Program-made: the position numbers and the translations under genes
The notes under the pieces: model-generated
The model's database searches: none
What the model was told of the DNA's origin: nothing
Seen by the model: only the letters and a program-made list of their open reading frames with translations
Origin: Pannonibacter sp. SL95
GTDB lineage: Bacteria; Pseudomonadota; Alphaproteobacteria; Rhizobiales; Stappiaceae
DNA length: 64,000 nt
Direction: 5' to 3'
Assembly: GCF_026672425.1 (NCBI RefSeq)
Contig: NZ_JAPPRC010000005.1
Location: forward strand, 372,001-436,000
Part shown: piece by piece, positions 57,791 through 63,714 of the stretch
How positions within the stretch are numbered: position 1 is the stretch's first letter
Layout: every line of letters starts with the position of its first letter

Positions 57791-58615
57791 CGCCAAAAGC
57801 GGGTGCTCAAAATTGGCAATGATCAGCTCGCCAAACTCGCCCGGCGCACCCTCCGAAATCGAATAGGTTACGGTCACCGGCAGCATCGTGAACCGGCCGA
57901 ATATCTCGCGCACCTCCGGCGTATCGTTGATCGACAGAATCACCCGCCCCTGCAGCCCGGCCATCAACTCAGCCAGGCGCGTAAAATCGTCACAGGCGAA
58001 CATGTCCTTGCCGTAGTCGGTCTCACAGCCGAAATACGGCGGATCACAGTAGAACAGCGTACCCGGCCGGTCATAGCGCGGGATGAACTCCTGAAACGGC
58101 AGGTTCTCGATGATGACGCCCGAGAGCCGCTCATGCACCGCCTCGAGCATGGGTGCCAGCGTCGTCAGGTCGAACCGACCGCGCCCATCGGTGACGACGC
58201 CGAAGGTCCGCCCACGAACTTTGCCGCCGAAGGCCGTCCGTTGCAGGTACAAAAACCGGGCAGCGCGCTCGAGATCCGTCAGCGTCGACGGATCGACCCG
58301 GGTGAGCCGCTCGAACTCGCGCCGGCTTGTGATCTGAAACCGGAGGCAATCGAGAAACTGCGGATAATGCCGCTGCAAGATCCGGAACAGGGTCGTCACC
58401 TCGCCGGAAAAATCATTGATCACCTCGGCACTCGGCAACACCCGCCGCCGCAGGAACACGCCGCCCATGCCCACGAATGCCTCGGCATAAAGGCTGTGCT
58501 CGACGGCAGCGATCAGCCGTGTAAGCCGCTTGGCGAGCACGCGCTTACCCCCGATCCAGGGCGCAACGGGAGAGACGGGCGAGGTTTCCCGCTCCCCAAA
58601 GAGATTTGACAACAT
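57773..58615 (-). CDS. DNA adenine methylase, D12 class
   Basis: The 280-residue enzyme methylates adenine N6 in duplex DNA. The SAM-binding region is YAEAFVGMGGVFLRRR (about residue 46) and the catalytic motif is the CDPPYFGCETDY near residue 195. WIGGKRVLAKRLTRLI near the N-terminus is the D12 family start, and INDTPEVREIF is motif-like near the end. Target sequence cannot be predicted. Lone phage methylases of this type protect phage DNA or alter host regulation. The start MLSNLFGERETS is supported by family alignment; longer starts are not. Confidence 0.9.
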   Translation of the reverse strand: MLSNLFGERETSPVSPVAPWIGGKRVLAKRLTRLIAAVEHSLYAEAFVGMGGVFLRRRVLPSAEVINDFSGEVTTLFRILQRHYPQFLDCLRFQITSRREFERLTRVDPSTLTDLERAARFLYLQRTAFGGKVRGRTFGVVTDGRGRFDLTTLAPMLEAVHERLSGVIIENLPFQEFIPRYDRPGTLFYCDPPYFGCETDYGKDMFACDDFTRLAELMAGLQGRVILSINDTPEVREIFGRFTMLPVTVTYSISEGAPGEFGELIIANFEHPLLASPAAP

Positions 58616-58785
58616 GTGGAATTGGCCTTCCTGATGCGCGCGATCTGCGGTCAGCAGAATCAGACCCACGGGTCTGATCGCGGGGCGATGCATGTCTAGG
58701 CCATCGGTCCGGTTACAATCTTGCAGGAGCGTACCGGATTGCCGGGTGATCCCGGCCCCCGCGTCAGCGGGATCTGAGTTGCCAT

Positions 58786-58803
58786 TGACTGCTCGGGCAG
58801 TCA
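58786..58803. promoter_or_regulatory. perfect inverted repeat between the methylase and small genes
   Basis: TGACTGC and GCAGTCA flank TCGG, in the divergent gap between the methylase and the next gene. It overlaps a TTGACT hexamer and could be an operator. Confidence 0.4.
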
Positions 58804-58842
58804 TGTAGCAAAAGAACAAAAAGCGAACTCTGAGCCCCCGAC

Positions 58843-59055
58843 ATGCCGCACCCCACGCTCCCGGAACACCTCCCGATCACGGTCGAGGCGCGCGATGAAA
58901 CGGGTCGCATCGTCGAGTTGATCGCGCGCTGCGCGAATGTGACCGTGGCACGCGGCGCATTCGAGGCCGCACGGACCTGCCGCCAGGGCGTCGAGATCAT
59001 GATCCGCGACCGCTCACGAGTGATCGCGGCGGAATTTTTACCAGTGGCCCGATAA
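58843..59055 (+). CDS. small phage-region protein of unknown function
   Basis: The product has 70 residues, EARDETGRIVELIARCANVTVARGAFEAARTCRQGVEIMIRDRSRVI in its central part, with a mix of short strands and helices and no membrane segment. I do not recognise it. No strong ribosome site precedes the ATG. It lies between the methylase gene and the first repeated promoter module. It is plausible as a gene because the frame fills the gap and has normal codon use. Confidence 0.5.
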   Translation: MPHPTLPEHLPITVEARDETGRIVELIARCANVTVARGAFEAARTCRQGVEIMIRDRSRVIAAEFLPVAR

Positions 59056-59060
59056 TCTTC

Positions 59061-59142
59061 TTTACAGTGCGGAATTTCCGCACTATATTTGAACCATGGC
59101 GAGGCGGTAGAGCCTAGGCCGAATGTCAGAGGAGACACACAG
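59061..59142 (+). promoter_or_regulatory. repeated promoter-operator-leader module, copy 1
   Basis: The -35 TTTACA (59061-59066) and -10 TATATT (59084-59089) are 17 bases apart. The whole spacer, GTGCGGAATTTCCGCAC, is a perfect palindrome with a central T, an ideal operator for a dimeric repressor. Then come ATGGCGAGGCGG, an AGGC/GCCT hairpin, TAGGCCGAATGTC and the AGAGGAG ribosome site of the next gene. Two more copies follow at 59418 and 60747. Confidence 0.85.
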
Positions 59143-59352
59143 ATGACCAATACGAACGACGCATACAAAGCCTGCCTCGAAGCGACCCGGTTCTCCCTGG
59201 AAGAAGCCTTGAAGGTGGTAACGGAAGCTATTTCGGACCTTGAAACGCATAACCGCAACACGTCGGTCGGCGGCCTCCTGAAAGCAGACACACCGCTCGA
59301 AACCGCTCAGGCGACCTACAAGGCCGCCCTCGCAATCCACGCGATGCGCTGA
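59143..59352 (+). CDS. small phage-region protein under promoter module 1
   Basis: The 69-residue product (MTNTNDAYKACLEATRFSLE and on) is mostly helical, with EEALKVVTEAISDLETHNRN and ETAQATYKAALAIHA, and may form a small helical bundle. I do not recognise it. The start is fixed by AGAGGAG eight bases upstream, the same site as in the other two modules; an earlier in-frame ATG lies inside the leader. It is probably repressed with the other module genes. Confidence 0.7.
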   Translation: MTNTNDAYKACLEATRFSLEEALKVVTEAISDLETHNRNTSVGGLLKADTPLETAQATYKAALAIHAMR

Positions 59353-59417
59353 GACGGACAGGGCCGCGCCTCAGCCGCGGCCCTACCAACAATTGCGCAA
59401 GGCATCTTGATTACCTA

Positions 59418-59497
59418 TTTACAACGCGGGATTTCCGCTTTATATTCTAACCATGGCGAGGCGATACAGCCTAGGCCGATGTCAGAGGAGACAGAAC
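59418..59497 (+). promoter_or_regulatory. repeated promoter-operator-leader module, copy 2
   Basis: TTTACA (59418-59423), a 17-base spacer containing GCGGGATTTCCGC, and TATATT (59441-59446) are followed by the same leader with an AGGC/GCCT hairpin and AGAGGAG before the next gene. It is about 85 per cent identical to copy 1 over 80 bases. Confidence 0.85.
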
Positions 59498-59752
59498 ATG
59501 AGCATCAAGATCACCCGCGCCGCGAAGCTTTCCAGGATCGGCAGCACCCCGCGCAGCTTCGCGGCCATGGCCGAGTACCTGCCTGACAGCGTCATCAAGT
59601 CCCTGACCAGCGCCCAGCTGGCCGAGATGATCGACGCGCTCTGGACCTGCGCAGGCGATGCGAAGGCGATTGCCGCACGCGAGGCCATCGAATCCGGCCG
59701 CGTCTGGGACGCCAAGCGCGGCGTCTCCCGCGACCTGGCCCCGCTGGCCTGA
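59498..59752 (+). CDS. small phage-region protein under promoter module 2
   Basis: The 84-residue product begins MSIKITRAAKLSRIGSTPRS and continues with MAEYLPDSVIKSLTSAQLAEMIDALWTCAGDA; it is helical and basic at the N-terminus. I do not recognise it, although the SVIKSLTSAQLAEMIDALW stretch resembles short phage accessory proteins. The start lies seven bases after AGAGGAG. A frame continues upstream into the leader (ATGGCGAGGCGATAC), so a longer form is possible in this copy only. Confidence 0.7.
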   Translation: MSIKITRAAKLSRIGSTPRSFAAMAEYLPDSVIKSLTSAQLAEMIDALWTCAGDAKAIAAREAIESGRVWDAKRGVSRDLAPLA

Positions 59753-59760
59753 CCGGCCCG

Positions 59761-59783
59761 GTGCCCGCCAAAACGGCGGGCAC
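59761..59783 (+). promoter_or_regulatory. perfect 9-bp hairpin between two small genes
   Basis: GTGCCCGCC and GGCGGGCAC form a 9-bp stem with loop AAAAC. No T run follows, so it is either a weak terminator or a structure that affects translation of the next gene. Confidence 0.45.
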
Positions 59784-59814
59784 CATGTCCAAACGATACT
59801 GCGAGGCCAAAGCC

Positions 59815-60066
59815 ATGACAGACAAGGTCGAAATCTACTGCGACAGCAACACCCACGGTGCCTTTTTTGCCAAGCAAGGCGACAAGTGGTTTACCGTCCC
59901 GTCCTGCCCCACCGGGTGGGCCAAACGGCGCGAATGGCAGCCCTGCGCGGCCATGGTGCAGCGCCTCATGCGCCACGGCATGCGGATGGGCTTCTATGGC
60001 CACGGCTGGCTGGCTGAGGCTGTTCTCGGCATTCCGCGCGACATGGTCGCAGTGACCAGGCACTGA
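59815..60066 (+). CDS. small phage-region protein with two N-terminal Cys
   Basis: The 83-residue product (MTDKVEIYCDSNTHGAFFAK) has beta-strand-like segments, then WAKRREWQPCAAMVQRLMRHGMRMGFYGHGWLAEAVLGIP. Cys9, Cys33 or so and Cys43 could bind a metal but the spacing is not a known motif. I do not recognise it. GAGG eight bases upstream supports this ATG over a GTG at 59761 that lies inside a hairpin. A terminator follows directly. Confidence 0.6.
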   Translation: MTDKVEIYCDSNTHGAFFAKQGDKWFTVPSCPTGWAKRREWQPCAAMVQRLMRHGMRMGFYGHGWLAEAVLGIPRDMVAVTRH

Positions 60067-60072
60067 CAACAA

Positions 60073-60102
60073 AACAGCCCGCTCGTTTCCGGGCGGGCTG
60101 TT
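60073..60102 (+). terminator. terminator after the small phage genes
   Basis: AACAGCCCGC and GCGGGCTGTT form a perfect 10-bp stem with a 10-base loop, followed by a short T-containing stretch. Confidence 0.75.
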
Positions 60103-60122
60103 CGCTTGGGCATGAGCCCAAC

Positions 60123-60250
60123 CTAAAGAAAAACTAGGTTTCGATCCAACACGACAGCGTTAGCCACCGCGACATTGGCATGTGCCAAGGCACATACTAA
60201 AGAACAACTAAGTTTCGATCCAGCGCGACAGGCAGGACCACCGCGACACC
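60123..60250. repeat. two imperfect direct repeats with an inner palindrome
   Basis: A block of about 52 bases starting CTAAAGAAAAACTAGG at 60123 returns as CTAAAGAACAACTAAG at 60197, with period 74. Both contain GTTTCGATCCA, CGACAG and end CCACCGCGACA. Between them lie the overlapping palindromes TTGGCA-TG-TGCCAA (60175-60188) and ATGTGCC-AA-GGCACAT (60180-60195). This arrangement is typical of operators or a protein-DNA assembly site. Confidence 0.65.
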
Positions 60251-60316
60251 GCCAGCCCCATGCGCTGACCCCTCAACCATACGATGCACCTCAGGCCCCG
60301 TCAACACGCGAGCAAC

Positions 60317-60706
60317 ATGACCATGCATTCCAACCTCGCCCAGGCGCTGATCATCCGCGCCATCGCCCGCGAAGACGCCGAGCGCGCTCTGATCGGCGCC
60401 CCCTCGCCGCCCTGCGCGCCGGCAGGTCGCCGCGGCGAACACGCCGACCACCCGGCAGCCCTGACCGCCGATGCGGTACGGCAGGAGATCAGGAGCCTCG
60501 GCGTTTGCGACATGCCCCCGGCGACCGACCTGGTCGCCACACTTCTGGAGACGCTGTCGCAGCGCCTTGGAGGCAACGGCTATAAATCCGCCTGGGAGGC
60601 CATCGGCATCAAGCCCACGCGGGGCCGGGACCTGCTCGCCCGCTCGGCCGGCGCCGTTGACTGGCCGATCTGGAAAACACTCCGGGATGCCGCGCTGGCG
60701 GATTGA
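60317..60706 (+). CDS. phage-region protein of unknown function
   Basis: The ~129-residue protein has an N-terminal helical part (MTMHSNLAQALIIRAIARED), a Pro/Arg-rich middle and a C-terminal block LGGNGYKSAWEAIGIKPTRGRDLLARSAGAVDWPIWKTLRDAAL. The last block has the pattern of a small helix-turn-helix (WEAIGIKPTRGRDLLAR) and might bind DNA. I do not recognise the family. Starts at 60317 and 60323 are both possible. It follows the direct repeats and precedes promoter module 3. Confidence 0.6.
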   Translation: MTMHSNLAQALIIRAIAREDAERALIGAPSPPCAPAGRRGEHADHPAALTADAVRQEIRSLGVCDMPPATDLVATLLETLSQRLGGNGYKSAWEAIGIKPTRGRDLLARSAGAVDWPIWKTLRDAALAD

Positions 60707-60746
60707 GCATCGCGGGCGAAAAACTCCCGCATCCACAAATCGCCCC

Positions 60747-60826
60747 TTTACAATGCGGGATTTCCGCTCTATATTCTGACCATGGCAAGGCGATGACGCC
60801 TGGGCCGAATGTCAGAGGAGACGAAA
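60747..60826 (+). promoter_or_regulatory. repeated promoter-operator-leader module, copy 3
   Basis: TTTACA (60747-60752), a 17-base spacer with GCGGGATTTCCGC, and TATATT (60770-60775) are followed by the conserved leader; here the hairpin is AGGCG/CGCCT. AGAGGAG at 60814-60820 precedes the next gene. The copy is about 85 per cent identical to the others, although it lies more than 1 kb away. Confidence 0.85.
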
Positions 60827-61456
60827 TTGACCAACGAAACCGCGTTCCGCTTCGCAGATCATCTCAGCACCCTGTGCGCCGCGCTCGGCGACGGCTGGGG
60901 GTGGACGATTGATGCCGAAATCCCGCACTACGGGCAGGTTAACAGCCCCGACGGGATTGTGTTCACCGCCGTCCATGACGCCAACAAACGCTCCGTCGGC
61001 CTCTATCTGACGCCCCCGGCTGATCACGGCCGCCCCATGTCGGTGGCTGACTGGCTGGGCGAGAACACGTTTGGCGCGTCGATTGCGCCGTCCTGGTCGG
61101 AGTCCTCGACGGCAGAACTGGCGGCAGGCCTCGTCGAAGCGGCCCTCGGCGCGTGCCACGACTGCATGCGGCAGATCAACGAGCGCAAATCCCACGTCGA
61201 GGCAGAGCGCGGCGCTGTTAACGCTATTGATGCCGACCTCGCTGCTCTCGGATTTCTGCGGCGCGGTTCCGGCCATAACGTGAGTTCGTGCTGGGTCCTC
61301 AAATCTGGCCGGCCGGGATCACCGAACCGAGCCAGCGCGACTGTCGAGTTTGAAATGTTCAGCGAACGGGCGACGGCTGATATCACGATCCCGCGCCAAT
61401 TCGTTCCGGCACTTTGCAATTTCCTCGCCGACCTCATGGCCCGGAATGCCGGCTAA
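60827..61456 (+). CDS. phage-region protein under promoter module 3
   Basis: The 209-residue protein contains RFADHLSTLCAALGDGWGWTID, IVFTAVHDANKRSVGLYLTPP, a helical ACHDCMRQINERKSHVEAERG and a C-terminal RQFVPALCNFLADLMARN. I do not recognise it. By comparison with the other two modules the start is the TTG at 60827, six bases after AGAGGAG; the ATG at 60809 is inside the conserved leader and would hide the ribosome site. A run of nine G lies 25 bases past its stop. Confidence 0.65.
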   Translation: MTNETAFRFADHLSTLCAALGDGWGWTIDAEIPHYGQVNSPDGIVFTAVHDANKRSVGLYLTPPADHGRPMSVADWLGENTFGASIAPSWSESSTAELAAGLVEAALGACHDCMRQINERKSHVEAERGAVNAIDADLAALGFLRRGSGHNVSSCWVLKSGRPGSPNRASATVEFEMFSERATADITIPRQFVPALCNFLADLMARNAG

Positions 61457-61562
61457 CCAACCGAAAAGCCCTCCTCTCACAGGGGGGGGGCAACAAACCC
61501 GCTGCGCTGGCCTGCGGCCGCCAGGCTGAGAAATCTCAGGCCTGACGGCGCTAGGCGCAAAA
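61457..61562. other. noncoding lead-in to the repeat array with G9 tract and hairpins
   Basis: A run of nine G (61482-61490) can pair partly with GCCCTCC just before it. CTGAG-AAAT-CTCAG and a GCCTG/CAGGC hairpin follow. These may end transcription from the plus-strand gene. No gene is supported. Confidence 0.45.
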
Positions 61563-61732
61563 CCCCGCGTGTGCGAGGAACGCAGTCCGCACCACCATTC
61601 GATACGGATCATCCCCGCGTGTGCGGGGAACTTAGTCCGCGCTGTGATGCGATACGGATCATCCCCGCGTGTGCGAGGAACTTAGTCCGACCCACAACCA
61701 GATACGGATCATCCCCTCGCGTGAGGGGATGC
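61563..61732 (-). CRISPR. type I-E-like repeat mini-array, four units, no cas genes
   Basis: Four hairpin repeats recur with an exact 50-base period (CCCC at 61563, 61613, 61663, 61713). On the minus strand the central unit reads AAGTTCCCCGCACACGCGG followed by GGATGATCCG; it matches the E. coli type I-E repeat at 23 of 29 positions, including both stem arms and the CCG end. Between repeats only 11 bases vary, because TATC and CGGACT next to the repeat are also conserved. Outer units are degenerate. The short variable part and absence of cas genes argue against a normal array. Confidence 0.45.
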
Positions 61733-61761
61733 CGCATCCTATGCGCGCAGTTTGCGCGGTG

Positions 61762-62093
61762 TCAACTCCGCCCCCGCCACAGCCCCAACACATCGCGCGC
61801 TGTCGCCAGCGGGTCCCTGCTTGCCCGCAGCGCGAACGCAGCCCAGTTGCGCCCCGTGAGCGCCAGCCCCGCCGCCACCGCGTCCGACCAGGTCGGGTCG
61901 AGCGACAAAACTGCCGGATCGGCTCGGCGAAAATCACCGCCGCGCCGAGCCCTGCCGCCACCGCCAGCAGCCGCCCCCACAGGGACAGGTCCCGCTGCAT
62001 CAACGCGCCGAGAACGGCAAAGGCGAGTATCATCAGCCATTTGGTCAGCGACGCGTGGGCAAGCCATTGCCCGATCAGATCAATCAGTTTCAC
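61762..62093 (-). pseudogene. phage membrane protein of the lysis cassette, with frameshift
   Basis: The first frame gives MKLIDLIGQWLAHASLTKWL, with two hydrophobic segments to about residue 60 (IFAEPIRQF). The conserved remainder (LSLDPTWSDAVAAGLALTGR, then NWAAFALRASRD) is in another frame. One missing T at TTTT (AAAA 61907-61910 on the plus strand) explains it; adding it gives a 110-residue protein reading RQFLSLDPTW. The GTG start follows AGGAG. It could be a holin or antiholin. The frameshift may be real or a sequencing error in a homopolymer. Confidence 0.65.
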
Positions 62094-62337
62094 CGCATCG
62101 CTCCTGTAAAGTGTCAATTCGCGCCAGCGACAGCACCAGCCGGTCGCTCGCGTGGTCCATATCCTCCGGCTCCCAGCTGACAGCCGCCAGCAACGGCCGC
62201 AGCTGTTCGCAGGCCAGCGCCCGGTCAGCGCCGCCGGCTGCCGTGCTGACGAGCGGCGGCCCGCTCGCGCAGCCGCTGGCGCAGAGCGTCAAGGCCCCCG
62301 CCACCAGCCACCATCTGATCAACCGTCCATCTCGCAT
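62080..62337 (-). CDS. Rz1-like outer-membrane spanin lipoprotein
   Basis: The 85-residue product has a lipoprotein signal (RWWLVAGALTLCASGC, lipobox Cys near residue 23). After it come ACEQLRPLLAAVSWEPEDMD and ARIDTLQERC, with the Cys-LRP...S...D...Cys layout of Rz1-type o-spanins in many phages. It overlaps the preceding i-spanin gene by 113 bases in a different frame, the usual Rz/Rz1 arrangement. With the i-spanin it would fuse inner and outer membranes at lysis. Confidence 0.72.
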   Translation of the reverse strand: MRDGRLIRWWLVAGALTLCASGCASGPPLVSTAAGGADRALACEQLRPLLAAVSWEPEDMDHASDRLVLSLARIDTLQERCGETD

Positions 62338-62476
62338 CCCGCACCTCCTCGCGCACAGCCTGCGCGGCCTGCCCCCGGCCCTCGGCCCGGGTGAGACGGA
62401 TCAACCGCCAGCGATCGAGGAGCTGGCCGGCAAACGCGGCCAGCACCTCGGCTAGAATCGCCCACACCGTAGCCAT
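62225..62476 (-). CDS. Rz-like inner-membrane spanin
   Basis: The 83-residue protein has an N-terminal membrane segment (about residues 2-20, ATVWAILAEVLAAFAGQLL) followed by a charged helical region (RAEGRGQAAQAVREEVRDA and ALRQRLRERAAARQ). This is the i-spanin layout. The start MATVWAIL is 4 bases after the upstream holin-like gene stop, and the Rz1-like lipoprotein gene begins inside it in another frame. Confidence 0.65.
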   Translation of the reverse strand: MATVWAILAEVLAAFAGQLLDRWRLIRLTRAEGRGQAAQAVREEVRDARWTVDQMVAGGGGLDALRQRLRERAAARQHGSRRR

Positions 62477-62480
62477 CGGC

Positions 62481-62948
62481 TCAGCCCTGAGACCGCCCGA
62501 CAACACCGTCGCCGTTGAGATCCGCACCGAGCCGCGCCTCGATCATCTCGACGAGCCGCCCCCGGTCGATCCCGAAATAGGTCAGCGCCTGCGGCACCGC
62601 CGCCATCGCATAGCGCGCGGCCTCGGCCACCATCTCGTTGCGGAGATCCACCGTCAGCGGCCCGGCCGTCACCCTGCCAACCTTGGACCGGGCGAAATCC
62701 ACCGCGTAAAACAGCGCGTCCTGCAACCGAGCCCGCATCTGCTCGTCGAGCTGCATGTCCGCGCGATCCTCAAACACGGCAATCGCCCGGCGCAACAGCC
62801 AGAGCAAAGCGCCGGCCAGCAGCGTCAGGCCGATCTCGATCACGGGCGCCGCCATCGGCGACAGGTCGACCACGGTCGAGGCCGCAGCCGGGTTGAGGGC
62901 AAGCAAAAGCAGGCCAGCGCCGAGCGCCAGCGTCATCATCATGCGCAT
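62481..62948 (-). CDS. holin-like phage membrane protein
   Basis: The 155-residue product has two hydrophobic segments (about residues 3-24 and 34-53) with a signal-like cut after PAAAS between them. A long helical tail follows with ARLQDALFYAVDFARSKVG and EMVAEAARYAMAAVPQALTYFG. The tail pattern resembles the LL-H-type holin superfamily. GGAGA precedes the start. It lies between the endolysin and the spanins, which fits a lysis role. Confidence 0.62.
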   Translation of the reverse strand: MRMMMTLALGAGLLLLALNPAAASTVVDLSPMAAPVIEIGLTLLAGALLWLLRRAIAVFEDRADMQLDEQMRARLQDALFYAVDFARSKVGRVTAGPLTVDLRNEMVAEAARYAMAAVPQALTYFGIDRGRLVEMIEARLGADLNGDGVVGRSQG

Positions 62949-62973
62949 GTCAGTCTCCTGGGATTGCGAGGCG

Positions 62974-63651
62974 TCACGCCTCGTTTGTGGTCACCTGACC
63001 CTCAGCGGTCAGGGCGACAGGACCGGTCAGCGGCAGCGGCACCGAGGCCGGCCACCGGAAGCCGAGCAGCCGATCGCGGGCGATGCGGGCAATGCTCACC
63101 ATGTTCGATTGATTGCCGCCGAGAATGTGATAGTGCGTCGCGTCCTCGCCGACATAGAACCCGACGTGTCCGGACGAGCCCGTCCGCGAGCCGCGCCAGA
63201 ACACTGCCACCGCGCCGACAGACGGCCGCGCCAGCTTCACGCCGAACGTGAGCCAGTTGCGGGCGAGATACGGATTGGTGGGCAGCACCTCATTTGTCAG
63301 CGCCAGTGCAAGCGAGGTCTCGACAAAATCCCCGCACCAGGGCAGCCGCGACGGATCGCCCAGCGTTTTGCCGTCCGACCGCAGCCAGGCCATCAGCCCG
63401 CCCCGGTTGCGCCGCTCATGCAGCCCCATTTTGGAGCGGGCGACGGTCAGCCAGGACGGCTCCAGATCGCCAGACACCGGCCCCAGCAGCGCACGACGCG
63501 TCACCGGCCCGACGATCCCGTCCGGCGTCAGGTTATGCGCTGCCTGAAACCGCACGACAGCCGCGCGCGTGCGCCGCCCGGGAATGCCGTCAATCGCCCC
63601 GGGCCGAAAGCCCTTGGCCTCCAGCGCCCGCTGGATCTCTTTCCAGTCCAT
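62974..63651 (-). CDS. phage endolysin, peptidoglycan-binding plus CHAP/TIGR02594-type domain
   Basis: The 225-residue protein starts with a peptidoglycan-binding_1 domain (about residues 1-55, EIQRALEAKGFRPGAIDGIPG then AAVVRFQAAHNL). The catalytic domain of the TIGR02594 type follows, with PWCGDFVETSLA (catalytic Cys) and SGHVGFYVG (catalytic His). No signal peptide is visible, so it probably needs the holin. The start MDWKEIQ was chosen because GGAG lies six bases upstream; the ATG four codons earlier directly follows a terminator T run. Confidence 0.85.
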   Translation of the reverse strand: MDWKEIQRALEAKGFRPGAIDGIPGRRTRAAVVRFQAAHNLTPDGIVGPVTRRALLGPVSGDLEPSWLTVARSKMGLHERRNRGGLMAWLRSDGKTLGDPSRLPWCGDFVETSLALALTNEVLPTNPYLARNWLTFGVKLARPSVGAVAVFWRGSRTGSSGHVGFYVGEDATHYHILGGNQSNMVSIARIARDRLLGFRWPASVPLPLTGPVALTAEGQVTTNEA

Positions 63652-63663
63652 CTCGATCTCCAT

Positions 63664-63688
63664 AAAAAAAGGCCCGCCGAAGCGAGCC
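63664..63688 (-). terminator. rho-independent terminator before the endolysin gene
   Basis: On the minus strand GGCTCGC and GCGGGCC form a 7-bp stem (one G-T pair) with a TTCG tetraloop, followed by seven T. It ends transcription of the upstream phage gene, so the lysis genes may need their own promoter or antitermination. Confidence 0.85.
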
Positions 63689-63714
63689 AGAAGGTCACAT
63701 TGTGTGCGGGATAA

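Noticed and set aside
59761-59814. GTG at 59761 as the start of the small gene ending at 60066
   Set aside because: It lies inside a perfect hairpin and has no ribosome site. The ATG at 59815 has GAGG at the right distance.
60136-60150. tRNA-like fragment (GGTTTCGATCC) in the direct repeats
   Set aside because: Only the T-loop-like core is present; no acceptor or anticodon stems can be formed around it, and it recurs as part of a larger repeat.
60809-60826. ATG at 60809 as the start of the gene behind promoter module 3
   Set aside because: This ATG is part of the leader conserved in all three modules and lies before the shared AGAGGAG site; the TTG at 60827 fits the same spacing as the other two genes.
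61563-61732. A complete, functional CRISPR-Cas locus
   Set aside because: No cas genes occur in the window, spacer-like segments have only about 11 variable bases, and outer repeats are degenerate. Only a CRISPR-like repeat array is claimed.
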